Assembly: GCA_910579925.1 (NCBI GenBank)
Contig: CAJTVY010000019.1
Location: forward strand, 1 to 57,948
Direction of reading: 5' to 3'
DNA from: an uncultured Dorea sp.
GTDB taxonomy: Bacteria; Bacillota; Clostridia; Lachnospirales; Lachnospiraceae
DNA: 57,948 nucleotides
Made by a program: the position numbers and the translations under genes. Positions 50,065 to 57,948 of this stretch are shown in pieces; the first letter of the stretch is position 1, and the number at the start of each line of letters is the position of its first letter. The notes below the pieces were generated by a model that saw only the letters and a list, made by a program, of their open reading frames with translations, searched no databases and was not told where the DNA came from.

Positions 50065-51249
50065 TCAGTCTTCCTTATTATGGTACTTATTGACTACATG
50101 ATGAATACGGTCAACCGGATTCAGAATACTGCTGATCGAACCGTCATGGTTGAGGGTGTCGATCATCAATGCAATATATTTGCTCATGTCACAATTAATA
50201 TAATAAGGTCTTTCCAGAAGTTCCGGCGTCTGATAGATCAGATTGGTAGTCAGAATGGCATCGATGCTGCCTTCCTCATACGCTTTATCAAACTTTTTAA
50301 GGCCGTTGGTGAACAGGCCGAAGGTTGCGGCGGCAAAGATCCGTCTTGCCTTGCGCTGTTTTAACTGTCGGGCCACATCCAGGATGCTGTCGCCGGAAGA
50401 AATCATGTCATCCAGGATGATCACGTCTTTGCCTTCCACGGAAGATCCCAGGAATTCATGGGCCACAATCGGGTTGCGGCCGTCAACGATCTTCGTATAG
50501 TCTCGGCGTTTATAGAACATTCCCATATCAAGATTCAATACATTGGCCAGATAGACGGCCCGTCCTGTGGCTCCTTCATCCGGGCTGATGGCCATCATGT
50601 GGTCGCTGTCAATCTGTAAGTCGTCAAAATGGCGCAGAAGACCTTTTACGAACTGATAGGTCGGCCTTACCGTCTCAAAGCCGTTCAGCGGAATTGCATT
50701 CTGTACCCTTGGGTCATGGGCATCAAAAGTTATGATGTTGTCCGCCCCCATGCGTACCAGTTCCTGCAGGGCAAGGGCGCAGTCCAAGGATTCCCGGCTG
50801 CTCCTCTTATGCTGCCGGCTTTCATACAGAAACGGCATGATGACGTTAATCCGTCTTGCCTTGCCTCCGATCGCGGCGATCACACGTTTCAGGTTCTGAT
50901 AGTGGTCGTCAGGGGACATGTGGTTGATATGTCCGGTCAGAGAATAGGTCAGGCTGTAGTTGCATACATCCACCATAAGGTAGATATCTTTTCCGCGAAC
51001 GGATTCGTTGATAATGCCCTTGGCTTCCCCAGAGCCAAAACGGGGTACCTTTGCGTCGATCAGATAGGTATCCCTCTCATATCCGTTGTAAACAACGTCG
51101 TCCTTGTAGATATGGCCTGCCTCCTGCCTCCATTTTACAATGTAGTCGTTTACCCGGCTGCCCATCTCCTTGCAGCCGTCAAGAGCGATGATTCCAAGCG
51201 CTCCGATGGGTATGTTCTCCAGAATACGGTCATTACGGCGTAGCATCAT
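50065..51249 (-). CDS. prs: Ribose-phosphate pyrophosphokinase (long form)
   Basis: A 394-residue PRPP synthetase, longer than the classical 310-320 residues. Visible are the metal and ATP region RRINVIMPFLYESRQHKRSSRE, DNIITFDAHDPRVQNAIP, and the PRPP-binding loop VIILDDMISSGDSI. N-terminal extension residues 1-90 include GYERDTYLIDAKVPRFGSGE. It makes PRPP from ribose-5-phosphate and ATP for nucleotide, His and Trp synthesis. GGGAGGTACGA stands before the start, within the end of dnaI (17-nt overlap), so it is cotranscribed with the replication genes. Confidence 0.9.
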   Translation of the reverse strand: MMLRRNDRILENIPIGALGIIALDGCKEMGSRVNDYIVKWRQEAGHIYKDDVVYNGYERDTYLIDAKVPRFGSGEAKGIINESVRGKDIYLMVDVCNYSLTYSLTGHINHMSPDDHYQNLKRVIAAIGGKARRINVIMPFLYESRQHKRSSRESLDCALALQELVRMGADNIITFDAHDPRVQNAIPLNGFETVRPTYQFVKGLLRHFDDLQIDSDHMMAISPDEGATGRAVYLANVLNLDMGMFYKRRDYTKIVDGRNPIVAHEFLGSSVEGKDVIILDDMISSGDSILDVARQLKQRKARRIFAAATFGLFTNGLKKFDKAYEEGSIDAILTTNLIYQTPELLERPYYINCDMSKYIALMIDTLNHDGSISSILNPVDRIHHVVNKYHNKED

Positions 51250-52246
51250 TCGTACCTCCCAGATTAAGTAATTTTTTCTGAATGCGGATATCGTCGCCGG
51301 TCAGCCTTAGAATCGTGTAATTACTGCTGATCCGTGAAAAAGTCCGTTCAGAGTAGATGGATTTTATATCTTCCAATGTAAGATTGGTTGATATTATAGT
51401 TGCTTTCTGTCTTAGGATTCTTTCATTCAGACAGAGAAAAAGCTGCGATACGGTAAAGGAGTTCGGAAGTTCCGTTCCCAGATCATCAATGATCAGAAGA
51501 TCGCAGTCATACACATGCTCCTGTATGTCAGAAGCCTGCTCTTGTCTTTTGCCAAATGTATTCTCTGCGAATACGTCAAATAGCTGTGCCGCCGTGAAGT
51601 ACACAACGGAAAAAGCAGTATCTATCAGTTCTTTGGCGATGCAGTGGGAGAGAAAGGTCTTGCCCACCCCGGTATCTCCATAAAGCAGAATGTTCTGAAA
51701 TTCTCTTGAAAATGTGTCTGTAAAACGTTGACAGACTTTCAGCGCAGTCTGGACAGATTCAAGGGCAGACCGCCCGGTCAGAGGATCTATATGACTGCGG
51801 GAATAATAGTCCAGAGAAAAAGTGGAAAAATTCTCGTTCTCTAAGATCTCATTCAGATTGGACTGCTCGTAGAGAAGTTCTACTTCCGCTTTCTTAAAGC
51901 AGCGGCACTTCCTGTCGCCGATATATCCGGTGTCCCGGCAGTCCGGACAGTTATAATGCAGTTCCAGATAATTGGGTGAAAACCCATGATTCTCAAGTAA
52001 TTGTTTCTTCCTTTGAATCAGGGCGTTCAATTCTTCTTTCAAGGTATGGAGAGCCTGGTCGTCGCCCGCAAGAAGCTGCCGGGCTTTCTCTAGGCTTAAG
52101 GAAGCGATCGACTGATCTGTGATCCTAAGCTCCGGAATCAGAGAATAAGCTTTCTCAAAACGCTTCCTTAGCTGGTATTCATTATCCAGCTGCCGCTGCT
52201 CATAGGTGCGCATCATCTGATCATACTGTGAGTTTGTAAGTGCCAT
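51233..52246 (-). CDS. dnaI: Helicase loader DnaI/DnaC-like ATPase
   Basis: A 337-residue AAA+ protein. An N-terminal zinc motif CPDCRDTGYIGDRKCRC (about 115-131) is typical of DnaI-type loaders. Walker A is LLYGDTGVGKTFLSHCIA (about 192), Walker B CDLLIIDDLGTELPN (about 250), and the sensor region is ISTNLTLEDIKSIYSERTFSRI. It loads the replicative helicase DnaB/DnaC with DnaD. It lies 18 nt after dnaD and overlaps prs. Confidence 0.92.
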   Translation of the reverse strand: MALTNSQYDQMMRTYEQRQLDNEYQLRKRFEKAYSLIPELRITDQSIASLSLEKARQLLAGDDQALHTLKEELNALIQRKKQLLENHGFSPNYLELHYNCPDCRDTGYIGDRKCRCFKKAEVELLYEQSNLNEILENENFSTFSLDYYSRSHIDPLTGRSALESVQTALKVCQRFTDTFSREFQNILLYGDTGVGKTFLSHCIAKELIDTAFSVVYFTAAQLFDVFAENTFGKRQEQASDIQEHVYDCDLLIIDDLGTELPNSFTVSQLFLCLNERILRQKATIISTNLTLEDIKSIYSERTFSRISSNYTILRLTGDDIRIQKKLLNLGGTNDATP

Positions 52247-52264
52247 GTCCTGTGAAATCTCCTC

Positions 52265-53290
52265 TTATTGCTGCACCAGCCTGCGCTCCAGGGAATCCAT
52301 ATCATAGGAACGTCCGCTGAAATTATTGAACTTGTTATTTTTGCCGCTTTTGGAAACAGCAGCCGTCTTGCCGGCAGATTTTTTCCGGCGTTCTTTTTCC
52401 TTTATATAATTGATGTCCAGTGCGTCAACGTCTTTGCGGTGACGTACGTTCTTGTCCAGCCAGTTCTTGAGTATGGTATCCGTGTACTCAAAATTCGGCT
52501 GATGAATCGTATTCATGGTCCGGTTACAGGCCTCAAGAATCAGATCCAGAGAGAAACCGTACTCCTCGTTCCACCTCCTGATATAGGCAGTCTCAGAGGC
52601 GGCGGGGGCACGTCCCTTAATTCCGTAGGCGTTGAGCACGGAATAACAATTCTTATTATATAATACGGTACTGGACTTTGCTTCGGAAACCGTCGTGATC
52701 TTCTGCTCGTTCCAGGACAGTGCGACTTTACGGATGTAGTGCATACTCTTATGTCCGTTCTCCACGCAATATTCGATCAGATATTCGATGAGTTCTGCCG
52801 ACATGTGAAGGGCATCATAAAAATAGGTAATCGTATCAATATCCACCGAAGACAGGGTCTTGCCCAGATACTGCTCGGCGACGAACATCAGCTCCTTGAA
52901 TTCTTTGCGCTCATGCCGGCTTCTGTATTGCTGGATATTAGTACCGGATGGTTCAGAGAGGCTTACAGAAGCCGTATGATCCGGTACTGGATCTGGCTGT
53001 TCGGGCTTCGTCTGTGCTTCCGTATGCAGCTTTTCTGCCTCTGCATAATCCAGAAGTTCCTGTTTCTTCCAATATTTTAACGCCCGGCGGACATCGTTCT
53101 CCGTACATTCCAGTATGTCGGCCATCTCAGTGACGGACATCATACCGTCCGGCCTGTTCCGGTGACGAAGAAGAAGAAGGTAAACCTTCACGTATTCGCC
53201 GTTCGCCTTGACCATGTACTGGTCGATAAACTCATTTTCAAGCACAGTGGTATTTCCCAGTGCATAATTAGTCAGGGTTAGTTTCGTCAT
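52265..53290 (-). CDS. DnaD-domain replication initiation protein
   Basis: A 341-residue DnaD-like protein. The N-terminal winged-helix part (about 10-90) has NGEYVKVYLLLLRHRNRP and MTEMADILECTENDVRRALKYW-like sequence (VTEMADILECTENDVRRAL). Two DnaD/DnaB-like helical domains follow (KTLSSVDIDTITYFYDALHMS; IRRWNEEYGFSLDLILEACNRT) with a C-terminal YTDTILKNWLDK, then a basic tail. It helps remodel DNA and recruit the helicase loader encoded next. On the minus strand a -10 TATAAT is at 53363-53358 without a clear -35; AGAGG precedes the ATG. Confidence 0.9.
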   Translation of the reverse strand: MTKLTLTNYALGNTTVLENEFIDQYMVKANGEYVKVYLLLLRHRNRPDGMMSVTEMADILECTENDVRRALKYWKKQELLDYAEAEKLHTEAQTKPEQPDPVPDHTASVSLSEPSGTNIQQYRSRHERKEFKELMFVAEQYLGKTLSSVDIDTITYFYDALHMSAELIEYLIEYCVENGHKSMHYIRKVALSWNEQKITTVSEAKSSTVLYNKNCYSVLNAYGIKGRAPAASETAYIRRWNEEYGFSLDLILEACNRTMNTIHQPNFEYTDTILKNWLDKNVRHRKDVDALDINYIKEKERRKKSAGKTAAVSKSGKNNKFNNFSGRSYDMDSLERRLVQQ

Positions 53291-53415
53291 AATCCTCTGC
53301 CGGACCTCCTTTTGTCAGTTCGTAACTTAGTTGGTAAATCGTACCTCTTGTAGAGACATTATATCACCAGAAGGTCTGGCAAAAAAGAAGTTTTTGCGTG
53401 AAAAACAAGCTTTTT

Positions 53416-53447
53416 TGTGGATAAAAAATTGTGGAAAATGTGGATAA
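53416..53447 (-). promoter_or_regulatory. Three DnaA-box-like nonamers between murC and dnaD
   Basis: Read on the minus strand: TTATCCACA (53447-53439), TTTTCCACA (53438-53430, directly adjoining) and TTATCCACA (53424-53416). All have the same orientation and lie between the murC stop and the dnaD promoter region. They match the DnaA-box consensus TTWTNCACA, suggesting DnaA control of the downstream replication operon or titration of DnaA. Confidence 0.65.
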
Positions 53448-54827
53448 CTAAGGGTTTAGCAGCTCTTCGCCAATGTTTACAACATCTCCGGCTCCCATAG
53501 TTATCAACAAGTCTCCTTTCTGGCATTTTTTCATACAAAAATCCTGGATTTCTGCGAAAGAAGGGAAGTAATATGCATCACAGCCCCGTTCTGTCAGCGC
53601 ATCCGCCAGATCTTTGGAAGAAACGCCCAGCGTATCCGTCTCTCGCGCCGCATAGATATCCGCCAGGATAACGTGGTCTGCCGCAGTCAGCGCGTCAACG
53701 AAATCTGAAAAGAGCAGTTTCGTTCTTGTATAAGTGTGGGGCTGGAATATACACCAGATCTTCCGGTGAGGATAGTTGTGCGCCGCTGTCAGAGAGGCGT
53801 TAATCTCTGTTGGATGGTGCGCATAATCGTCAATAATGGTGATTCCCTGTACTTCGCCTTTGTATTCAAACCGGCGGTTGGTGCCGAAGAACTCTTTAAG
53901 CCCCGTCTTTGAAGCCGCAAGTGAGACGCTGAGAAGGTCTGCCGCCGCAATGGAGGCCAGAGCGTTGGATACATTATGGTCGCCGCTGACCGACAGGGCG
54001 ATTCGATCAATCACTTCACCATGCTTTAACAGGTCAAAGGAAGCCGCCCCCAGCTCGTCGTGGGAAATATGAGCGGCGCTGTAGTCAAAGGACGGATCGT
54101 TTCCATAGGTAATAATCTGACACGGAAGCCCATGCGTAATCTCATTAAGGCCAGGGATCTCGCCGTTAATGATCAGCGTGCCATCCTCTGGCAGCAGACT
54201 GGCAAATTTGCGGAAAGACTGGCGGATCTCATCAAGATCCTTAAAGAAATCAAGATGATCTGCATCGATATTCAGGATAATTGCGATCTTTGGGAAGAAA
54301 TGCAGGAAACTGTTGGTGTACTCACAGGCTTCTGTAACGAATACCGACGATCCTCCTACCCTTATGTTGCCCCCGATTGCCTTTAAGATGCCGCCTACGG
54401 AAATAGTAGGATCCTTCCGGCCGGCAAGCAGAATGTGGGAAAGCATGGAGGTCGTGGTGGTCTTGCCATGGGTGCCGGCAACCGCTACGGCAGTTTCATA
54501 ATTGGTCATCAGCTGCCCTAAAAGTTCCGCACGGCTTAACATGGGCAGCCCCTGGTTTTGGGCTTCCCGATATTCTTCGTTATCATCATGGATCGCAGCC
54601 GTGTATACGACGGCGTCAATTCCGGGAATAATATTAGAAGCTTTCTGTCCATAGAAGACGGTGGCGCCCAGTTCCTCAAGGCGGTCTGTCAGCGCAGACT
54701 CTTTGTTGTCGGAGCCGGAGATGCGAAAACCTTCTTTTAAAAGAATCTCTGCAAGACCGCTCATGCTGATGCCGCCGATACCAATAAAATGTACGTGTAC
54801 AGGTTGTTTAAAATTGATTTTATACAT
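53448..54827 (-). CDS. murC: UDP-N-acetylmuramate-L-alanine ligase
   Basis: A 459-residue Mur ligase. N-terminal UDP-binding VHFIGIGGISMSGLAEIL (about 12), ATP-binding AVAGTHGKTTTTSMLSHIL (about 115), central VTEACEYTNSFLHFFP and NIDADHLDFFKD, and C-terminal IIDDYAHHPTEI and WCIFQPHTYTRT. It adds L-Ala to UDP-MurNAc in peptidoglycan synthesis. Full length. AAGGAAGG lies before the ATG. It is transcribed divergently from glgC and upstream of the DnaD-DnaI-Prs genes. Confidence 0.96.
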   Translation of the reverse strand: MYKINFKQPVHVHFIGIGGISMSGLAEILLKEGFRISGSDNKESALTDRLEELGATVFYGQKASNIIPGIDAVVYTAAIHDDNEEYREAQNQGLPMLSRAELLGQLMTNYETAVAVAGTHGKTTTTSMLSHILLAGRKDPTISVGGILKAIGGNIRVGGSSVFVTEACEYTNSFLHFFPKIAIILNIDADHLDFFKDLDEIRQSFRKFASLLPEDGTLIINGEIPGLNEITHGLPCQIITYGNDPSFDYSAAHISHDELGAASFDLLKHGEVIDRIALSVSGDHNVSNALASIAAADLLSVSLAASKTGLKEFFGTNRRFEYKGEVQGITIIDDYAHHPTEINASLTAAHNYPHRKIWCIFQPHTYTRTKLLFSDFVDALTAADHVILADIYAARETDTLGVSSKDLADALTERGCDAYYFPSFAEIQDFCMKKCQKGDLLITMGAGDVVNIGEELLNP

Positions 54828-54992
54828 AAGATACCTTCCTTAGAATTAAATTTAAAAACAAAGTATAACTTGTCATAAAAATGTGATTCTTTTCATATTA
54901 TTATATACATATCTGGAAAAAAAACCAAGATGATTTTTTTGTAATATTTTAATAAAATGTTTACATTATAATCAAAATTTTTGTAAATATTG

Positions 54993-55021
54993 TTCACTAT
55001 GGAGGAAAAATGTGGTATAAT
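54993..55021 (+). promoter_or_regulatory. Probable promoter of glgC-glgD
   Basis: TTCACT (54993-54998), 17-nt spacer and TATAAT (55016-55021), 31 nt before the glgC start. The divergent murC side of this AT-rich gap (54828-54990) has no convincing promoter by eye. Confidence 0.6.
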
Positions 55022-55052
55022 AACAATTAAACTACTGAGAAGGGGTGATGAC

Positions 55053-56327
55053 ATGAGGAAAAAAGAGATGATAGCAATGCTGTTGGCAGGCGGCCAAGGA
55101 AGCAGACTGGGGGTTCTTACAGCGAAAGTGGCCAAGCCAGCCGTTGCGTTTGGAGGCAAATACAGGATCATAGACTTCCCGCTCAGCAATTGCATTAACT
55201 CAGGAATTGATACCGTCGGAGTGCTGACACAATATCAGCCGTTACGATTGAATACACACATCGGGATAGGAATCCCATGGGATCTGGACCGTAATTTCGG
55301 AGGAGTTACGATACTTCCGCCTTATGAGAAAAGCGGCAACAGCGAATGGTATACAGGGACGGCCAACGCCATATACCAGAACCTTGATTATATGGAGACC
55401 TTTAACCCGGATTATGTGCTGATACTGTCGGGAGACCATATTTACAAGATGGATTACGAGGTGATGCTTGATTATCATAAGAAGAACCAGGCGGATGTCA
55501 CAATTGCGGCTATGCCGGTGCCCAGGGAGGAAGCCAGCAGGTTCGGTATTGTTGTGACGGATGATGAGGGCAAGATTGCCGAGTTTCAGGAGAAGCCGCC
55601 CGAGCCAAAGAGCAACCTGGCGTCTATGGGAATCTATATCTTTAGCTTCAGGGTTCTCAAGGAAGCGCTGATGGCTCTTAAGGATGTACAGGGGTGTGAT
55701 TTTGGAAAGCATATTATTCCATACTGCCATGAGAGAGGGCAGAGATTGTTTGCATATGAGTATAACGGATATTGGAAGGATGTAGGAACTCTGGGTTCTT
55801 ACTGGGAAGCCAATATGGAACTGATTGATATTATCCCGGAATTTAATCTGTATGAGGAATACTGGAAGATCTATACCAACAGCGGGACTCTTCCGCCGCA
55901 GTATATTTCGGGACAGGCAGTGGTGGACAGGAGTATCATTGGCAATGGTTCCGAGATCTGCGGAGAGGTGCATAACTGTGTGATCGGTTCGGGCGTGACC
56001 ATTGAGGAGGGAACGGTAATCCGGGATTCAATTATTATGCAGGACGTCCGCATCGGCAGGGGATGCGTGCTTGACAAAGCCATTGTCGCAGAGAACTGTG
56101 TAGTTGGAGATCATGTGACGCTGGGGGTAGGCAGTGATGTGCCGAATAAGTCAAAACCAGCGATTTACTCCTTCGGTCTGGTTACCATCGGAGAGAATTC
56201 GGTGATACCGGACGGAGTACAGGTTGGGAAGAATACTGCCATCAGCGGTGTGACGTCTAAGGAGGATTACCCGGGCGGCGTACTAACGAGCGGCGAGACA
56301 TTGATAAAGGCAGGTGAACGAGTATGA
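55053..56327 (+). CDS. glgC: Glucose-1-phosphate adenylyltransferase
   Basis: A 424-residue ADP-glucose pyrophosphorylase. The nucleotide-binding start is MLLAGGQGSRLGVLT, followed by KPAVAFGGKYRIIDFPLSN, the catalytic region LILSGDHIYKMDYEVML and GYWKDVGTLGSYWEAN. A left-handed beta-helix (about 300-400) with CVIGSGVTIEEGT repeats forms the regulatory end. The start at 55053 is fixed by AAGGGGTG and by the family's usual N-terminus. It supplies ADP-glucose for glycogen. Its stop overlaps the glgD start (ATGA). Confidence 0.95.
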   Translation: MRKKEMIAMLLAGGQGSRLGVLTAKVAKPAVAFGGKYRIIDFPLSNCINSGIDTVGVLTQYQPLRLNTHIGIGIPWDLDRNFGGVTILPPYEKSGNSEWYTGTANAIYQNLDYMETFNPDYVLILSGDHIYKMDYEVMLDYHKKNQADVTIAAMPVPREEASRFGIVVTDDEGKIAEFQEKPPEPKSNLASMGIYIFSFRVLKEALMALKDVQGCDFGKHIIPYCHERGQRLFAYEYNGYWKDVGTLGSYWEANMELIDIIPEFNLYEEYWKIYTNSGTLPPQYISGQAVVDRSIIGNGSEICGEVHNCVIGSGVTIEEGTVIRDSIIMQDVRIGRGCVLDKAIVAENCVVGDHVTLGVGSDVPNKSKPAIYSFGLVTIGENSVIPDGVQVGKNTAISGVTSKEDYPGGVLTSGETLIKAGERV

Positions 56328-57442
56328 GGGCGGTAGGTATTATATTAGCGGGCGGTAACAGCCATAAGATGCGTGAACTGACTCAGAGACGGGCGATTGC
56401 AGCTATGCCGGTTGCCGGAAGTTACAGGGCGATTGATTTTGCCCTCAGCAATATGTCCAATTCTCATATTCAGAAAGTAGCGGTACTGACTCAGTATAAT
56501 GCACGTTCACTGAATGAACATCTGAATTCCTCCAAATGGTGGGATTTCGGAAGAAAGCAGGGGGGACTCTATGTATTTACCCCGACGATTACGGCGGATA
56601 ATGGATACTGGTACAGGGGCACGGCTGATGCCATCTACCAGAATCTGGAATTCTTAAGGAAATGCCATGAGCCGTATGTGATTATTTCTTCGGCGGATGC
56701 CGTATACAAGATGGATTATAACAAGGTACTGGAATATCATATTCTGAAAAAGGCGGATGTCACGGTTGTCTGTAAGAAACTGGATACGAATGAAGAAGCC
56801 CGCCGTTTCGGGACTTTGAAACTGAATGAGGATATGCGTATTGAAGAGTTTGAAGAGAAGCCGATGCTGGCGACATCGAGTATGATTTCAGCCGGGATCT
56901 ATGTGATCCGAAGAAGGCTTCTGATTGATCTCATCGAGCATTGCGCAGAAGAAGAGAGACATGATTTCGTAACGGATATTCTGATCAGATATAAGAATCT
57001 GAAGAGAATGTACGGTTATGAGATAAAGGATTACTGGAACAACATTTCAACGGTGGAAGCTTATTATCGGACGAATCTGGATTTTCTGAAACCGGAGGTA
57101 AGAAGATATTTCTTCCGGGAATATCCAGAGGTTTATTCTAAGGTAAGCGACCTGCCGCCTGCGAAATACAATCCTGGAGCGATCGTTAAGAACAGTCTTG
57201 TGGGGAGCGGCAGCATTATTAACGGTACGGTGGAGAATTCGGTTCTTTTCAAGAAGACGTTTGTAGGGAATAATTGTGTCATCAAGAACTCGGTTATTCT
57301 GAATGACGTTTATCTTGGGGATAATACCTATATCGAGAACTGCATTGTGGAAAGCAGGGATACGATCAGAGCGAACACGCGCCATGTCGGGACGAATGGT
57401 GTGAAGGTAGTCGTAGAAAAGAACGAAAGGTATGCACTTTAG
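56324..57442 (+). CDS. glgD: Glycogen biosynthesis protein GlgD
   Basis: A 372-residue GlgC paralogue. The N-terminus reads ILAGGNSHKMRELTQRRA, lacking the GxGxRL-type loop of the active subunit, and VIISSADAVYKMDYNKVL replaces the SGDH motif with SSAD, so it is probably a regulatory partner without full catalysis. FALSNMSNSHI and KDYWNNISTVEAYYRTNL are conserved, and a beta-helix C-terminus (VENSVLFKKTFVGNNCVI) follows. In Firmicutes GlgC and GlgD form a heteromer. Overlaps glgC by 4 nt. Confidence 0.93.
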   Translation: MRAVGIILAGGNSHKMRELTQRRAIAAMPVAGSYRAIDFALSNMSNSHIQKVAVLTQYNARSLNEHLNSSKWWDFGRKQGGLYVFTPTITADNGYWYRGTADAIYQNLEFLRKCHEPYVIISSADAVYKMDYNKVLEYHILKKADVTVVCKKLDTNEEARRFGTLKLNEDMRIEEFEEKPMLATSSMISAGIYVIRRRLLIDLIEHCAEEERHDFVTDILIRYKNLKRMYGYEIKDYWNNISTVEAYYRTNLDFLKPEVRRYFFREYPEVYSKVSDLPPAKYNPGAIVKNSLVGSGSIINGTVENSVLFKKTFVGNNCVIKNSVILNDVYLGDNTYIENCIVESRDTIRANTRHVGTNGVKVVVEKNERYAL

Positions 57443-57566
57443 TGCAGAAGTATGGAACCAGCTGGTGTGCTGGCACATTCGGATACAGGCGGCGATAGGG
57501 TGAATCATAATATGAACGTGTCATTTTTCAGCCGGTTCTTCGAGGAAGAAAGGGGCAAGTAGGGAG

Positions 57567-57836
57567 ATGCAGATTACAGATGTACGCGTGAGAAAGGTGG
57601 CAAAGGAGGGCAAGCTCAAGGCGGTTGTGTCTATTACGATGGACGAAGAGTTTGTGGTACATGATATTAAAGTCATCGAGGGTGAGAAAGGACTCTTTAT
57701 CGCTATGCCAAGCAAGAAAGCGTTGGACGGAGAGTATCGGGATATTGCACATCCGATTAATTCTGGGACAAGAGAGCGCATACAGAGTATTATTCTTGAG
57801 AAATACGAAGAGGCATTAGAGGAAGAGGGCGAGTAA
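57567..57836 (+). CDS. spoVG: Septation and sporulation regulator SpoVG
   Basis: An 89-residue protein of the SpoVG family: MQITDVRVRKV, LKAVVSITMDEEFVVHDIKVIEG, LFIAMPSKKALDGEYRDIAHPI and NSGTRERIQ are diagnostic. It binds nucleic acid and affects asymmetric septation, sporulation and surface traits. GGGAG precedes the ATG. The 124-nt gap after glgD contains a 16-codon frame (57512-57562) with a poor ribosome site; I do not call it. Confidence 0.96.
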   Translation: MQITDVRVRKVAKEGKLKAVVSITMDEEFVVHDIKVIEGEKGLFIAMPSKKALDGEYRDIAHPINSGTRERIQSIILEKYEEALEEEGE

Positions 57837-57854
57837 GCAGCCCTCTTTTTCTTT
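57825..57854 (+). terminator. Terminator of spoVG
   Basis: GAGGGC (57825-57830) pairs with GCCCTC (57840-57845), followed by TTTTTCTTT. The stem begins inside the last codons of spoVG. Confidence 0.88.
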
Positions 57855-57912
57855 ATCTTATAGGAAAGACCTTGTCACGCTAACGCATGAAAGAATCTTT
57901 CCTATAAGATAA
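57853..57912. repeat. Inverted repeat with 17-bp perfect arms after spoVG
   Basis: TTATCTTATAGGAAAGA (57853-57869) and its exact reverse complement (57896-57912) around a 26-nt loop, followed by AAATAATATGCGCACTCGC. It could be a second, bidirectional terminator or a dispersed element. The remaining bases to 57948 show nothing else. Confidence 0.7.
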
Positions 57913-57948
57913 AAATAATATGCGCACTCGCACAAGAGGTAAAATATT

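Noticed and set aside
1..57948. CRISPR array or prophage
   Set aside because: No regularly spaced short direct repeats, cas genes, integrase, terminase or structural phage genes were seen.

Overview
The window looks like a chromosomal segment of an anaerobic, spore-forming gut Clostridium relative, most likely a Lachnospiraceae. The reasons are a GlgC/GlgD pair, SpoVG, a DnaD/DnaI-type primosome operon, a VanR/VanS-like two-component system, strong AGGAGG ribosome sites with frequent TTG starts, and moderate G+C that drops inside the polysaccharide genes. No species call is attempted.

Layout. (1) 1-1043: the 3' end of tRNA-Gln, tRNA-Lys, a terminator and an orphan LytTR response regulator. 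(2) 1243-20772: a complete Gram-positive type IV pilus (T4P) operon: PilT, a giant 3,338-residue prepilin with a GLUG-like repeat body, a PilX-like protein, two minor prepilins, the major pilin, prepilin peptidase, PilC, a PilM-PilN fusion, PilO and PilB. (3) 20775-22891: a 2.1-kb cassette bounded by 150-bp inverted repeats (three mismatches), holding an S-layer-homology (SLH) protein, a candidate small RNA or attenuator and a decayed lysine-rich mini-gene. (4) 22958-29207: tRNA-Leu, a methyltransferase, a second half-length prepilin peptidase, a CapA-like protein, a zinc dehydrogenase, two small unknown genes, a WYL regulator and three copies of a dispersed palindromic repeat. (5) 29374-43296: an exopolysaccharide/capsule operon headed by a NusG-like (LoaP-type) antiterminator, with aminotransferases, an initiating sugar transferase, glycosyltransferases, a polymerase, a flippase, two TupA-like ATP-grasp proteins and a HAD protein. 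It is closed by a 166-bp MITE-like hairpin and a terminator. (6) 43427-57854: housekeeping genes: VanZ-like, AsnS, a two-component system, a YhaO/YhaN-like nuclease pair, Prs, DnaI, DnaD and MurC on the minus strand, then GlgC/GlgD and SpoVG.

How it fits together. Regions 2-5 are largely about the cell surface: a pilus carrying an exceptionally large pilin-like (presumably tip) adhesin, an SLH wall protein in a potentially invertible cassette, a CapA-like protein and a secreted polysaccharide under processive antitermination. The most unusual items are the giant prepilin, the inverted-repeat cassette, and the antiterminator whose conserved N-terminus is encoded upstream of any ATG/GTG/TTG codon. 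All functional statements rest on motifs read by eye; no database search was run.
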